Assembly: GCF_029867415.1 (NCBI RefSeq)
Contig: NC_081180.1
Location: 148,304,731-148,368,730 of the forward strand
Direction: 5' to 3'
DNA length: 64,000 nt
Source of the DNA: Vicia villosa
Taxonomy: Eukaryota > Streptophyta > Magnoliopsida > Fabales > Fabaceae
The position numbers and the translations under genes are program-made. Numbering within the stretch: position 1 is the stretch's first letter; every line of letters begins with the position of its first letter. Of the stretch, positions 11,782 to 23,264 are shown piece by piece. Below the pieces are notes generated by a model. That model saw only the letters and a program-made list of their open reading frames with translations. It ran no database searches and was not told where the DNA came from.

Positions 11782-12717
11782 TTTAGTTAATTAGTGTTAA
11801 TTAATATTAAATTACAAAAACCCTAGAAGATTGTTACCAAGACATTAGGGTTCGCCCAACCCCATTAGTTTTTTTAGCCAAAGAATAATAGGATTTAATT
11901 TATTATTCGCTTCGATTAAATCAATCGATCGCGGTGGGTAATAATCAATTAATTGTTTAATTAATTAAAATAATATAATTCAAATAAACTCATTTTGCTA
12001 AATGGTTTTAACCAAATCTATTGGTTACGATGATTAGCATTTCCTCCTTAAAAATTCGTTATTATTTTTAATCAAAGCTATTGATTATGAGGGATAACGA
12101 TAAATTAATAATTATATTAAAATACATTCCATTTGCTAAAAGTGATAATCGAATCAATCGATTAGAATTGCCAGCAATCCTTTACTAATCTATTAATTAT
12201 GGTGATCAAACCTATTGATCATCGCGATTAATAGTACAAATTAAAATCAGGGTTGTACGCCCAAATCTAAAAACATTCAAAACACTTCAAATCAAACTAC
12301 GGATTTTCATCCTTATTCAAAACTACGACAGGCCATTCAAAAAGCCTTCAGACAACTTTCAACCATATCAAATTAAATTCTAAGGCGTACAACCCTGTCC
12401 CCGAACTACGTTGACTCTGATTCTCCCTAAGGAGATACGTAGGCACTTGGCAACAAGGCGAGTCCCCTTCCTCTAAATTCTAATCCTGCCAATATAATTA
12501 GCCTTATAATTACTCTCTGTCACCTTTCTTTATAAACCTTGCCATAAACCTTTATCTTTAAATGTTAGCCTTTAGGAAAGGGTTGAGGGTGCCTAACACC
12601 TTCCCTCGACCTGAATATAGTATCTTACCCTGATCTCTATACTGCGTAGGGTTTCCTATTCGCCCTTCAGAATAGGTGGCGACTCTAAAAGGTTTATTTT
12701 AGGCAGGTTGCTACAGC

Positions 12718-12735
12718 TGGCGACTCTGCTGGGGA
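12718..12735 (+). other. Primer binding site of Ogre-type element
   Basis: TGGCGACTCTGCTGGGGA lies two bases after the 5' LTR. It is 18 bases long and starts with TGG, complementary to a tRNA 3' end ...TCGCCA. From memory, this PBS is the one reported for Ogre elements (tRNA-Arg type). The identical 18-mer occurs at 50391 and, reversed, at 54857. Confidence 0.9.
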
Positions 12736-13389
12736 CAACTTAATAGTGAATACTATGCTCCTATAGGTTTTAGGTTTTGGCAGGGTTTAGGTTTGACAAC
12801 TTTTTAGGGTTTGGCTAATTCGCCTTTTTTAGGGTTTGCAATTATTTTTTTGTTTTTTGTCTAAAAATATTTTATTGTTTATAATATGTTTATATTTAAT
12901 TGTTTATGTTAATATATTTATATTTAATTGCCTAATTGTTATATTTTTATATACACTGCTGGCATTATGTAATGTTAAAACCCTAAGTGTGGGAGTTAAC
13001 TTTGAGATCAATAGGGGAGCATGAATCGCCTACGAGTCTCATTGATAACTCCACTCGGAGTGGGTTGAGTATTCGGAAATGTCCAAAATGAGGCTTGACT
13101 TTGTTGAGGGCAGGACTGGATATTTGGCTGATCTCTCCGGGAACCTACCCCAAAAATTCGAACCTCATGGATAAAATGAGTTGTTCTAAAATCCAAAGAG
13201 ACAAAAAGTCTCGGAGGCTACGAACGACCCCATGAGACCTTCTAGAACCCCCCTATAAAAAGGTTGGCTCCCAAGAGCCGCTACGTCGAACCTATGAACT
13301 TAGGACTTTTGTTCTTTTGTGCTTACTATATGCTTTCAACTTATATACTTCGAATATCTATGCGTTTCAATTTTGCAGGTATCCCTACG

Positions 13390-14112
13390 TATTCCCTAGT
13401 CTGTAGGGACTCTAATTCTTAAGACCATGTCTTTCCCACGAAGGACATTACCATTTAAGTATTCCCTAGCCTGTAGGGATGTTCATTCCTATATCTTACA
13501 ACTACGCGTCCCTCCCACGAAGGACATTTCTATTAACGCACTTCAATTGGTCTCTCGATGACCATGAGATCTAGTGACTGTTTAGAACGGTCACCCTGTG
13601 CTTACATCTTTCGTCCCTAGCCTATAGGGATTCCTTTCCAAAATTGCATCCCTCGCACGAAGGGCATCTTCGTCAGCATACGTCAATTGGTCCCTCGATG
13701 GCCATGAGATAAAGTGATTGTCTCAAACGATCACTCTATGCTTGCTCATACGAACTCCCTAGCCCGTAGGGATTTTCTTCTACGCTCATGTGTTTCTACA
13801 ACAACGTGTCCTTCCCGTGAAGGACATCCTCATTAACGCACGTTGATTGGCTTCACGATAGCCATGAGAGCTGGTAACTGTCTTGAACAGTCAACCCGTG
13901 CTTATTCCCGCTCACCCCCTAACTGGTGTAGGTTTTGGATTTCCATCCATACACCTTCGTCCCTAGCCTGTAGGGATTTCACTTCGTCTTATATCGTCCT
14001 TAGATAGGTTGTGTTCCGCATAGAGAACCTTCCCACGAGGGACATCTTCGTAAGTACACGACGAACGACCTCTCGAAGGTCATGAGACTTGGCGATTGTC
14101 CAGAACGGTCAT
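13390..14112 (+). repeat. Leader tandem module with several hairpins per unit
   Basis: Four to five degenerate units of 140-220 bases each contain, in order: TCCCTA-gcctg-TAGGGA; a GTCCTTC-CCGT-GAAGGAC type hairpin (13808-13825 is the best); TGGTC-tctcgat-GACCA; and GTGACTG-tttagaa-CGGTCAC. Stems change on both sides while pairing is kept: TGGTC/GACCA (13548-13564) becomes TGGCT/AGCCA (13848-13864) and GACCT/AGGTC (14067-14081), and GTGACTG/CGGTCAC (13574-13594) becomes GTGATTG/CGATCAC (13714-13734). The block starts about 650 bases after the PBS, a usual place for packaging or dimerisation signals. Function is inferred only. Confidence 0.75.
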
Positions 14113-14135
14113 CAGCTGCTACTTTCCGCGTACTT

Positions 14136-16896
14136 CCTAATCTTTTCCCAATGGCGTGTCATAATATCTAACTTACAATAATTTCATTAGGGTCTAATGT
14201 CACCCCTAAATCCGCATAGGTTATCCTTAGGATTATATTTGTCGCACGTCCGCATTGCATTACATATAAGGATTCATAATATACAAAAAAATAAAGGAGT
14301 CCTTTTGCATACGCGTGCATTCGCATTTTCATGCATTCATGCATTTACATTCACATTTGCATTTCTACCTTCGCCCGCATCCATACTTACCGTGCTAGCC
14401 GGTTTCCCGAAGCTCCCAAAGAAATAAGAGGATCGTCACCTATGGAGAAAGAAGGATAAATTATTGAGAAAGATCTCGGCCTTACTACAAAAAAAAAGGG
14501 GATGTCTTCCACCATGCCAACCACGTATTCATGCCTTTGTCGAAACAAGATTATAAATACAACAAAAGGCTATCGTCGAGCAAAGATTAGTCCAACTGGG
14601 GCAACACCCTGAACGAAGATGCTTAACTACGATGGAGGGAAGACGACATATGTTAGCTCCCCCCACCAAGGGGCAAAAGGGCCATAGGTCTACTTTATCA
14701 ATCTACGAACGCAGAAGGTTACGAACAGCGTGATACTATCCTTAGAAAAAAGCAAAAGAGGTTCAGTCAAAGGAAACTCATGAAGTTCCGATACGACGAA
14801 AACCCACCGCTTACAATTATTTCCGACAGGTTTGACGTGCCCAAGGAGAATTCGAGATTACCCTTTTACCTCTACAAGTCTAGGAACTAAGGAGTAAAGC
14901 AAGGTCAACGGACTCACAAAGGAGATTGCCCTTAGGATGAATAGGTTTATCTTTCTAGTTGTAATTCCTACGATCATAAAATGCTATTTGATGTAAAACG
15001 TTGTACCTTTCGAATAGTAATTCAATAAAATAATCATGCATGTTTTGAAATCAATTCTTTCGCTCCGCTTTTGCATTACAACGACTTTCCATTTCAAATT
15101 ATCTTTCAAATTATCAGTCCCAACCATTAACAAACTTGAGGGAGAATGACGAATACAAATAACTAAGTCTCGCTAAACTTATGCTTTCGAAGTAAGACCG
15201 AACCGAGGATGTACAGGCATTGTTTCAAATCCCTAAACAGTGGAGGTATAAGGATGTTAATCCCTCGTCACCCCCTCGAGCCAGGAGTCGGAGTTTGCTT
15301 CTACTTTTCAAATAAACCTTGATTTCAACCCGGGGCAGGGTAGATTTCGATTAATTCAACGATGTACTTTGGTTGTCAAGAGAATTAGTCAATCCAAGCA
15401 AGGATTCGAGCAAAGGTTCAAACATAAGGATCAAGCAAAGGTTCAAGCATATCTTACTCCCCGCGTTCATCCAAGATTGAGGAAGCAATGGAGATAACAT
15501 TCACAACAATTTCCTCCTCAATACATCATTCAAGATCAAGGACGCACCAAATTCGAAGCTTACAAATCAGAATCGGCATGGCAGTCACAACATTCAATAT
15601 TCAAGGATCATTTCCCAAAAGGAGCATTCAAAATAAAAACGCCCGCTAAGTCAAAATGAAAACTTCCATGAAAACAAACCAAATGGCTTAGGCAAAATTT
15701 AGGGCATCCCGATGGATCAAATTCAAGGGAATTGGTTCATGCAAAACAAGGGATACAAAACAAAACAAAGACAAAATACAAAGTACAATCTTGTGACTGC
15801 TAAATCATCGAAGCTTCCCAATAATGCTTGGATCTCTACCACATTCTTCATCGATGCTTGGATCTTTACTAAAGCTTTCTGCTCAACATCGAAACTGATT
15901 CTCTTACAAACAAAGCACATTCATTGGATTAGTCGAATCTTTAGGACTTGGAGAACATCAAGGAGAAATGGGTGGGTTAAATAAATTTTGAGCCTTGTAT
16001 CCATTGTTTCTTAAACCTTGAACCAAGCCAAGATACAACAGTCAAAAGTCCTAATTGAGGCAAGGTTAACTGTGAAAGCATATTAAGCAAGATTTGTTAT
16101 ACTGACTCCTATGTTTGTTAAAATTATTTTCTAATCACTACGCTTCTTCAAGCATTCATTTCTAATCATCCACTCCTTCGATTTCAAAACTTGCATTCGC
16201 ATTACATTAGAATTACTTTTCAAAGGGTACAACGCCATATACAAATATACACTTAGCATCGAGGAGATCTCGAAATTGGTTAAGTAAAGATGACCATTTC
16301 TAATAAAGACTCTTGCATGGGGAAACCACATCTAGAGGGTTCTCCTAAACAGGGGCAAAATTTCAAGGATCACAGGGCATGCAATCGAACATCCTATTAA
16401 CTAGGGGCACTCTTCCTAAGGTCCAATCGACTTGAGTCACATCTCGAAGCAATCTCAAACAGGGGCATGTCAAACATGGGAAGAATTCAAATTCAAGAGG
16501 ATAGAACACTATGGATAGTCCTCCATATCTGGGAAGTCAAGGGCATACCCTTCAATCTAAACGTCGAAGCATATGACAAGGTTATTTCCTGGGGCATTTC
16601 CCTCATAAGCATCTTCTCCCACTAAAATAATGGGGCAATGGATACTAAATCCATAAAGCGCACAACAAAAGACACTTTCATACTCTGCAGCTTCGAACAA
16701 ATCTTCCTCCTAACTACGATCTTCAAAATTCGAACAAAACAGGTATTGGGAAATCGCGCTAGTATCACACCCTACCTTATCCAACAACCTCACAACATTT
16801 CGCATACGCTTTGGTTATCAACAACATATCATTCGAGTACCATGCAAATACATATAAATCATGCATTGTATACATTGGCTGATACATTACACCACA
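14136..16896. other. Interior of non-autonomous Ogre, no genes
   Basis: Non-coding, moderately AT-rich DNA between the leader hairpin module and the 45-bp array. No protein domain is seen in any frame; the longest ORF is 90 codons and unconvincing. Short purine blocks ACAGGGGCA (about 16349 and 16459) repeat the core of the polypurine tract found before the 3' LTR. Confidence 0.5.
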
Positions 16897-17736
16897 CCTT
16901 TTAGGTAGTCTTCTTTAAGACAAATCCTATGATCATTTCCAATAACCTTTTTAGGTAGTCTTCTTTAAGACATTATTTCCTAAGAACCTCTTCAGGTAGT
17001 CTTATTTAAGACATTCTAAGAACATTTCTGGGTAGTCTTCTTTAAGACAATCATCGCCATTTCTAAGAACCTTTTCAGGTAGTCTTCTTCAAGACATTTC
17101 TTTTTCTAAGAACCTTTTCAGGTAGTCTTCTTCAAGACATTTCTTTTTCTAAGTACCTCTTCAGGTAGTCTTCTTCAGGACATTCCTTTTTCTAAGTTCC
17201 TTTTGAGGTAGTCTTCTTCAAGGCATTCTTTTTCTAAGTACCTTTTCAGGTAGTCTTCTTCGATACATTCTTGTTCTAAGTACCTTTTCAGGTAGTCTTT
17301 TTCAAACAAGTTGGCATCCTTTTCAGGAATCCCTTCAGGTAGTCTTTTTTAAGACATTCTACAAACCTTTTTAGGTAGTCCTTCTCTAAGACAATCATCG
17401 TCATTTCCAAGAACCTTTTCAGGTAGTCTTCTTCAAGACATTCCTTTTCTAAGTCCCTTTTGAGGTGGTCTTCTTCAAGACATTCTTTTTCTAAGTGCCT
17501 TTTCAGGTAGTCTTCTTCGAGACATTCCTTTTTCTAAGTTCCTTTTCAGGTAGTCTTCTTTAAAACATTCTACGAACCTTCCTAAGTAGTCTTTTCTGAG
17601 ACGTCCATTATCCTTTCCAAGAACCTTTTTAGGTAGTCTTTTAAGACATTTTTCCAGCCTTTTCAGGTAGTCACCCTTAAGACATTCCTCTTTCCTTGTT
17701 GAAAACCTTTTTTAGGTAGTCTTATAAAAGACATTA
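16897..17736 (+). repeat. 45-bp tandem array with GTCTT-AAGAC hairpins
   Basis: About twenty units of 35-50 bases have the consensus CTTTTCAGGTAGTCTTCTTCAAGACATTC plus a short T-rich linker. Nearly every unit has the stem GTCTT...AAGAC. The loop varies (CTTC, CTTT, TT, ATAA) while the stem is mostly retained. The array lies 1.8 to 2.6 kb before the 3' LTR. Tandem arrays in the 3' untranslated part of Ogre elements are known to seed satellite DNA in pea. Confidence 0.9.
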
Positions 17737-17975
17737 TTTCGTTCCACTCGTTACATCAATCAACATATGCATAAGCATAAGCATTATCCCATGCATCGAA
17801 ACATCCAATTCAAAACTCTGGTGCTAAGTTACGTTGTCCACCTGCTTCCCAGTAACCTTACCGATGATAGCAACCCTGCTGAACATTTCATAAAACATAT
17901 ACATACGCATTAGCATATACATATCATCTAGCGTATTCACATACTGCATATCACAGAGGTCCAATTTTCATGTGC

Positions 17976-18240
17976 AAATCCAAATCCTATTTCAAATCCT
18001 ATTTCAAATCCTATTCAAGTTCCTAGTCCAATTCCTATCTCCAATCCTATTTCAATTCCTATTCCAATTCCTATTCCAAACTGATTCCCCATCCTATTCC
18101 CAACTCCCATCTTTCGAATCCTATTTCAAATCCTATTTCTAAATCCTATTTCAATTCCTATTCCCAATTTCCAATTCCAAACCCCTGCTTTCAAATCTCA
18201 TTTCAATTCCAATTTCAAATCCTATTCCAATTTCAATGAC
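17976..18240 (+). repeat. TTCCTATTCCAA-type short tandem repeat
   Basis: About twenty degenerate copies of a 12-base unit alternate as AATCCTATTTCA and AATTCCTATTCC. The tract is low complexity and pyrimidine-rich, between the two longer arrays. It has no coding value. Confidence 0.8.
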
Positions 18241-18948
18241 AATTTCAAACTAAATCGTGACCCTCGCGTTACGTCTTATCACGGCAGTGATAATGGCAAT
18301 TTCAAACTAAATCGTGACCCTCGCGTTACGTCTTATCACGGCAGTGATAATGGCGATTTCAATCCAAATCGTAACCCTCGCGTTACGTCTTATCACGGCA
18401 GTGATAATGGCACCTCCTATTTCAATCCAAATCGTAACCCTCGCGTTACGTCTTATCACGGCAGTGATAATGGCACCTCCTATTTCAAACCAAATCGTAA
18501 CCCTCGCGTTATGTCTTATCACGTCAGTGGTAATGGCACCGAGCTCATTGGCAATAGCCAAAACTCATTTCAATTTCGATTCCAATTTCAAACCAAATCG
18601 TAACCTTCGCATTACGTCTTATCACGGCAGTGATAATGGCACCTTCAATTTCAATTTCAAATCGTGACCTATTGCGTTACATCTTATCACGTTAGTCCCT
18701 TGGCAGTGATAATGGCACCTTCAATTTCAATTTCAAATCGTGACCTATTGCGTTACGTCTTATCACGTTAGTCCCTTGGCAGTGATAATGGCACCTTTAA
18801 TTTCAATTTCAAATCGTGACCTATTGCGTTACGTCTTATCACGTTAGTCCCTAAGCAGTGATAATGGCACCTTCAATTTCAAACCTAAATCGTAACCATC
18901 GCGTTACGTCTTATCACATTAGTCCGTTTGGCAGTGATATGGCACCGA
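18240..18948 (+). repeat. 60-75-bp tandem array with TTATCAC-GTGATAA hairpins
   Basis: About ten units contain the consensus AAATCGTAACCCTCGCGTTA then CGTCTTATCACGGCAGTGATAATGGC. Each has a 7-bp stem TTATCAC/GTGATAA. Early units have the four-base loop GGCA; later units have a 16-base loop with the same stem. One unit (about 18510) is mismatched (GTCAGTGGTAA). A lone copy lies at 19028-19054. ORFs of 84 and 117 codons across the array merely translate the repeat. Confidence 0.9.
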
Positions 18949-19054
18949 GTTCTGAAGCTGCGTCTCTTTGCGAATAGGGATTTATTTTCCCAGATCACGA
19001 GGCTTCTCAAACAATACTTCAATTGGGTTTATCACGTTAGTCCCTTGGCAGTGA

Positions 19055-19493
19055 TCTTCTTCAAAACTTCACCAACATACGAGGTTTTTTTTCTTTTCCC
19101 AACTTACTAACTAACTTCAACTAACATAGCTAATAATCATGCATCATTCGATTAACATATCTCATTCATACATAATGCATATACATACATCGCTCTCATT
19201 TATTTTGAGAAGCTTACTGCATCATACATCGCATGCATCATACCATTGCATAAAATTCAGGTCGCCTTTTTAGGCTATGCTATAATAAAAATACGTGGCT
19301 TCCTTCCAAAAGCATCTGGTTCGCATCCTAAAGAAGAGGGGTATTTACTTTGGGTGGCATCTGTAAGCCCATCTCCCATAGAGTTTCTTCCCAACAAATG
19401 CAAATTTCAGGGCATTCTCAGTGTTCAATCATCTTCTACCTTTAGATCACGATAGGCAGACGTGCCTATCTGACCCTTCAGGTTTAAGAAGAT
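19055..19493. other. 3' interior spacer of non-autonomous Ogre
   Basis: Non-coding sequence between the last hairpin repeat and the polypurine tract. It includes a 'catgcatcat...cattcgattaac' low-complexity part. No gene or repeat family is identified. Confidence 0.5.
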
Positions 19494-19507
19494 TGAACAG
19501 GGGCAGC
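19494..19507 (+). other. Polypurine tract of Ogre-type element
   Basis: GAACAGGGGCAGC lies immediately upstream of the 3' LTR start TGTCATACC. It is purine-rich and in the canonical position for plus-strand priming. Confidence 0.75.
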
Positions 19508-22500
19508 TGTCATACCCCAAATTTTGACCTCTTATATTCAATCAAAAGTTCCTCTATGCATCTTTAATGGCTCAAAGTTCAATGGACTGTCCAAAACAAC
19601 ACTCTCCTAATCGAGGGTCTCTTAAAATAGGGTTTTACATCTTATCAAAGGAGTTTGAACTTCTAAGGCCTCAAATGGATCTCAAGGTCTCTCATATGTA
19701 TCAAAGTATCTCCATGTCAAAAGTTAAGCTTTAATCCCAAGGATTTCCCACTCAATGGCTCAGATGACTAATAATCGACTGTGTTGACCTAAAAGTCAAC
19801 TATGGTCAAAATACAGTCAAACTTCAAGATTTTTGGTCAACATCAAGTATGTGAGGTCATATCCATCATTTGATTAAAGTTTGATCATGATCCATTAATA
19901 AAAACTCAGAGATGAACAAATGCAAAGGTTCAAATTAGGGTTTTTTATAGGAAAAGTCAACTCAACTTTGACTGGCCATAACTTCTACATGGAGTATCAG
20001 AAATTCCCCACTCAAAGCCTATTCTAAAGGAAATTTGATTCTCTACAAATTTGTCTCTCACAAGCCAAGGCCAGAAAGGCTTCATTTGAGAGATATAGTC
20101 CAATACATTATAGGTCCTCCACAAAGGTCAACAAAAACACCTTTTGGGTCGAAGCTCATAACTTGAGCATGGAAACTCCAATTGGGATGAAACCAAAGGC
20201 ATCATTTAAAGGACTCTTTAAGATTTCCAAAAATTCCAAGAACACCTCCATATGTTAAAAAATCGAAGGAGTTATAGCTTGTACGAGTTGGGCGATTTTG
20301 AGAAATTACATCTAAACAAAATGGAGAATTTTGATATTTTGAATTCTTGGGCCTATGTTTTGGATCTAAAACATATCCATGGATAATATCAAGACCTAAA
20401 AATCTATTATTTTAGTTTTAAGACATTTATTTTATTTATTTGAATTTTATTCATTTAAATATTAAATAAATTAAGTAAAACATAAAATAATTAGGTTAAA
20501 TCAAAAGATGGGTTTTTTAATCTAGTTTCAATAATCCAAATATCAAATAATGGTACAAAATTCGTGCAAAAGGATTTGGAAAGAGATAAGAACTATTTAA
20601 ACCAAAATAGCAATATTTTATAGAAGTTTCAATCAAATCTTTTTCCAATAAAAAGAAGATATTTTTCCATGGCATTAAACCTAATTCTCTCCCATATATA
20701 TAGCAAAGAGGTGCAGCTGCCCAAGGGGGGCGGATCTCTGCCCTAAAAAACCCTATCCAACCTTCAAAAACTCAAGAAAGAGGTGGTGGTCGAAAGGAGG
20801 TTTGGGAGCCATTCTAAAAGAAAAAAAACTCTCATATTCTCTTCCTGGGGCGAAATAAGGTAGGTCTGAGGCAATATCCAGGTATCACAACGTTTAAAAT
20901 GTGTATCTCACACCCACCATATTCATGCAATTATTTTGTTCTTTATATCTCGTGATTCTTGGTGTTTTGACTCAAACTAATCATTAGCCTAAGTTCCTGT
21001 GAGCATTTATAACAGGTTTGGATGCTTGACCTGAAGCTCTAACGATTGGAACAAGAGACGCCATGCTTAGGGCGAAAAGATATGTGTCCTTCGTATTGAT
21101 GTTTACAGGTAGTTTCAGGTCCAAAGAATGCCACCATTGCGTTCAGAAGGAGGTTTACGATCGAACCATGCCCTTGGGGGAAACCAACGGATCGTGTTTG
21201 AGGGTTTCCACTCATAAGATTTCTGCTGCGCTCATCCATGGGGAATCAAGGGAAAATCCGCAGGTATTTTCATGGCTGTTTCCGCAGGAGAATTCGCAGG
21301 TAGGTGTAAAGAAGATGATGACGAGGCGCTTTGGACTCGTTGACTGCGCGTTGTTACTTTTCCATTGGCCGGTCAACTGTGCTCGATTCTCTCTCCATTT
21401 CGATTGGCTGCGCGCAAAGGTCTGGGGCCCACAAAGACAAGTGTTTGACTCCCTTTCCAACATGACATTATTTTATTTATTGTTTCTTGTTTGTACATAA
21501 ATCAGCGTAATAACATGGTACAGATGGCAAAACGCTAACACCATGGTACCCCCCAGTTCTTGAGTTCGAGCCCTGTAGGGGCCAAAAGTTTTTTTTCTTT
21601 CTTCTTCAGTTATTTCTTGCAGCTATGATGAGATCCTGCGCGCCCAACCAATACAAGGCTACCGTGCACCCTCAGATAGCCCCATAAGATCTCCTACCAT
21701 CCTAATCTAACGTACAAGGATTGCATCTCCGCCATGGGCACTCAAGGAGTCAACACACAGGATCTCAGCCCAGGTTCCCTTTATAATTTTTTTATATATA
21801 TATATGTTATTCATATTTTAGTTATATAAATGTTTAATTATATTAATATATTTTTAGTGTATATAATAAATTAGAATTAGGATTAGCATATAAATTAGAA
21901 TTAGGGTTAGGATATTTTTCCGATTATTTTGATTACTCGATTTAATTTAGTTAATTAGTGTTAATTAATATTAAATTACAAAAACCCTAGAAGATTGTTA
22001 CCAAGACATTAGGGTTCGCCCAACCCCATTAGTTTTTTTTAGCCAAAGAATAATAGGATTTAATTTATTATTTGCTTCGATTAAATCAATCGATCGCGGT
22101 GGGTAATAATCAATTAATTGTTTAATTAATTAAAATAATATAATTCAAATAAACTCATTTTGCTAAATGGTTTTAACCAAATCTATTGGTTACGATGATT
22201 AGCATTTCCTCCTTAAAAATTCGTTATTATTTTTAATCAAAGCTATTGATTATGAGGGATAACGATAAATTAATAATTATATTAAAATACATTCCATTTG
22301 CTAAAAGTGATAATCGAATCAATCGATTAGAATTGCCAGCAATCCTTTACTAATCTATTAATTATGGTGATCAAACCTATTGATCATCGCAATTAATAGT
22401 ACAAATTAAAATCAGGGTTGTACGCCCAAATCTAAAAACATTCAAAACACTTCAAATCAAACTATGGATTTTCATCCTTATTCAAAACTACGACAGACCA

Positions 22501-22880
22501 TTCAAAAAGCCTTCAGACAACTTTCAACCATATCAAATTCAATTCTAAGGCGTACAACCCTGTCCCCGAACTACGTTGACTCTGATTCTCCCTAAGGAGA
22601 TACGTAGGCACTTGGCAACAAGGCGAGTCCCCTTCCTCTAAATTTTAATCCTGTCAATATAATTAGCCTTATAATTACTCTCTGTCACCTTTCTTTATAA
22701 ACCTTGCCATAAAGCTTTATCTTTAAATGTTAGCCTTTAGGAAAGAGTTGAGGGTGCCTAACACCTTCCCTCGACCTGAATATAGTATCTTACCCTGATC
22801 TCTATACTGCGTAGGGTTTCCTATTCGCCCTTCAGAATAGGTGGCGACTCTAAAAGGTTTATTTTAGGCAGGTTGCTACA
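19508..22880 (+). repeat. 3' LTR of non-autonomous Ogre-type element
   Basis: It starts TGTCATACCCC and ends GGTTGCTACA, 3373 bp. It matches the 5' LTR throughout, with about thirty scattered substitutions and small indels, and lacks the MULE-type MITE. The flank GGTGG follows directly. The TATA box is at 20695-20702. Confidence 0.93.
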
Positions 22881-22885
22881 GGTGG

Positions 22886-23264
22886 CACCCACGGCCACCA
22901 AAATACACAAAACCTCATCCGCATACGGATGGCACAAAATATTTAACAACAACAGAAAATTAAACTACTAAGTCTTGAACATAAAATAAAAGTGCTACTA
23001 AAACTAAACATAAACTAAACAACAATAAAAAATTATCACAACACATCCTCAATCCTCATCATCCTACTCCATCTCATTCGCTTCTTCATCCTCACCATCC
23101 CCCTCTCTGAAAAATAGCCTCTGCGTAGGCCATGCACAATGAGCCTCATAATCCTCATTAGTAGGAAAAGAGGGGACATCCGCCGAATTCACCTGGTGGC
23201 GGTACAACTTGCAGAGAGAATCATGAATCATAGCCTGCGATTTCCTTTTAGCTTCAAAATAAGC
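22886..23264. other. Non-coding 3' region of Athila-like element
   Basis: This lies between the Ogre insertion and the downstream ORF of the Athila-like element. It is CA-rich with 'catcctcatcatcc' low-complexity stretches. No gene is seen. In the element's sense it is the 3' untranslated region. Confidence 0.5.

Larger units (their letters stand above)
9042..12715 (+). repeat. 5' LTR of non-autonomous Ogre-type element
   Basis: It starts TGTCATACCCC and ends GGTTGCTACA; length is 3674 bp including a 294-bp MITE and its 9-bp target duplication. Without these it is 3371 bp, against 3373 bp for the 3' LTR. A TATA box lies at 10229 and a tRNA-like module at 11051-11108. A 128-codon ORF at 10597-10983 also appears in the 3' LTR, but only because LTRs are copies. 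Confidence 0.93.
9042..22880 (+). mobile_element. Complete non-autonomous Ogre-type LTR retrotransposon (13.8 kb)
   Basis: Two direct LTRs (9042-12715 and 19508-22880) flank a 6.8 kb interior, with a PBS immediately after the 5' LTR, a polypurine tract before the 3' LTR, and a 5-bp TSD GGTGG (9037-9041 and 22881-22885). By eye the LTRs differ at about thirty positions in 3.37 kb plus one MITE, so the insertion is recent. The interior has no recognisable gag, protease, RT, RNase H or integrase and no ORF above 90 codons. It must have been mobilised by proteins from another Ogre. The interior is instead filled with tandem arrays rich in short hairpins. Confidence 0.93.

Noticed and set aside
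16897..17736. Regular direct repeats resembling a CRISPR array
   Set aside because: Spacers are degenerate parts of the same unit, units vary in length, no cas genes occur, and the DNA is clearly plant.
18307..18667. ORFs of 84 and 117 codons on both strands
   Set aside because: They only translate the 60-75-bp tandem repeat.
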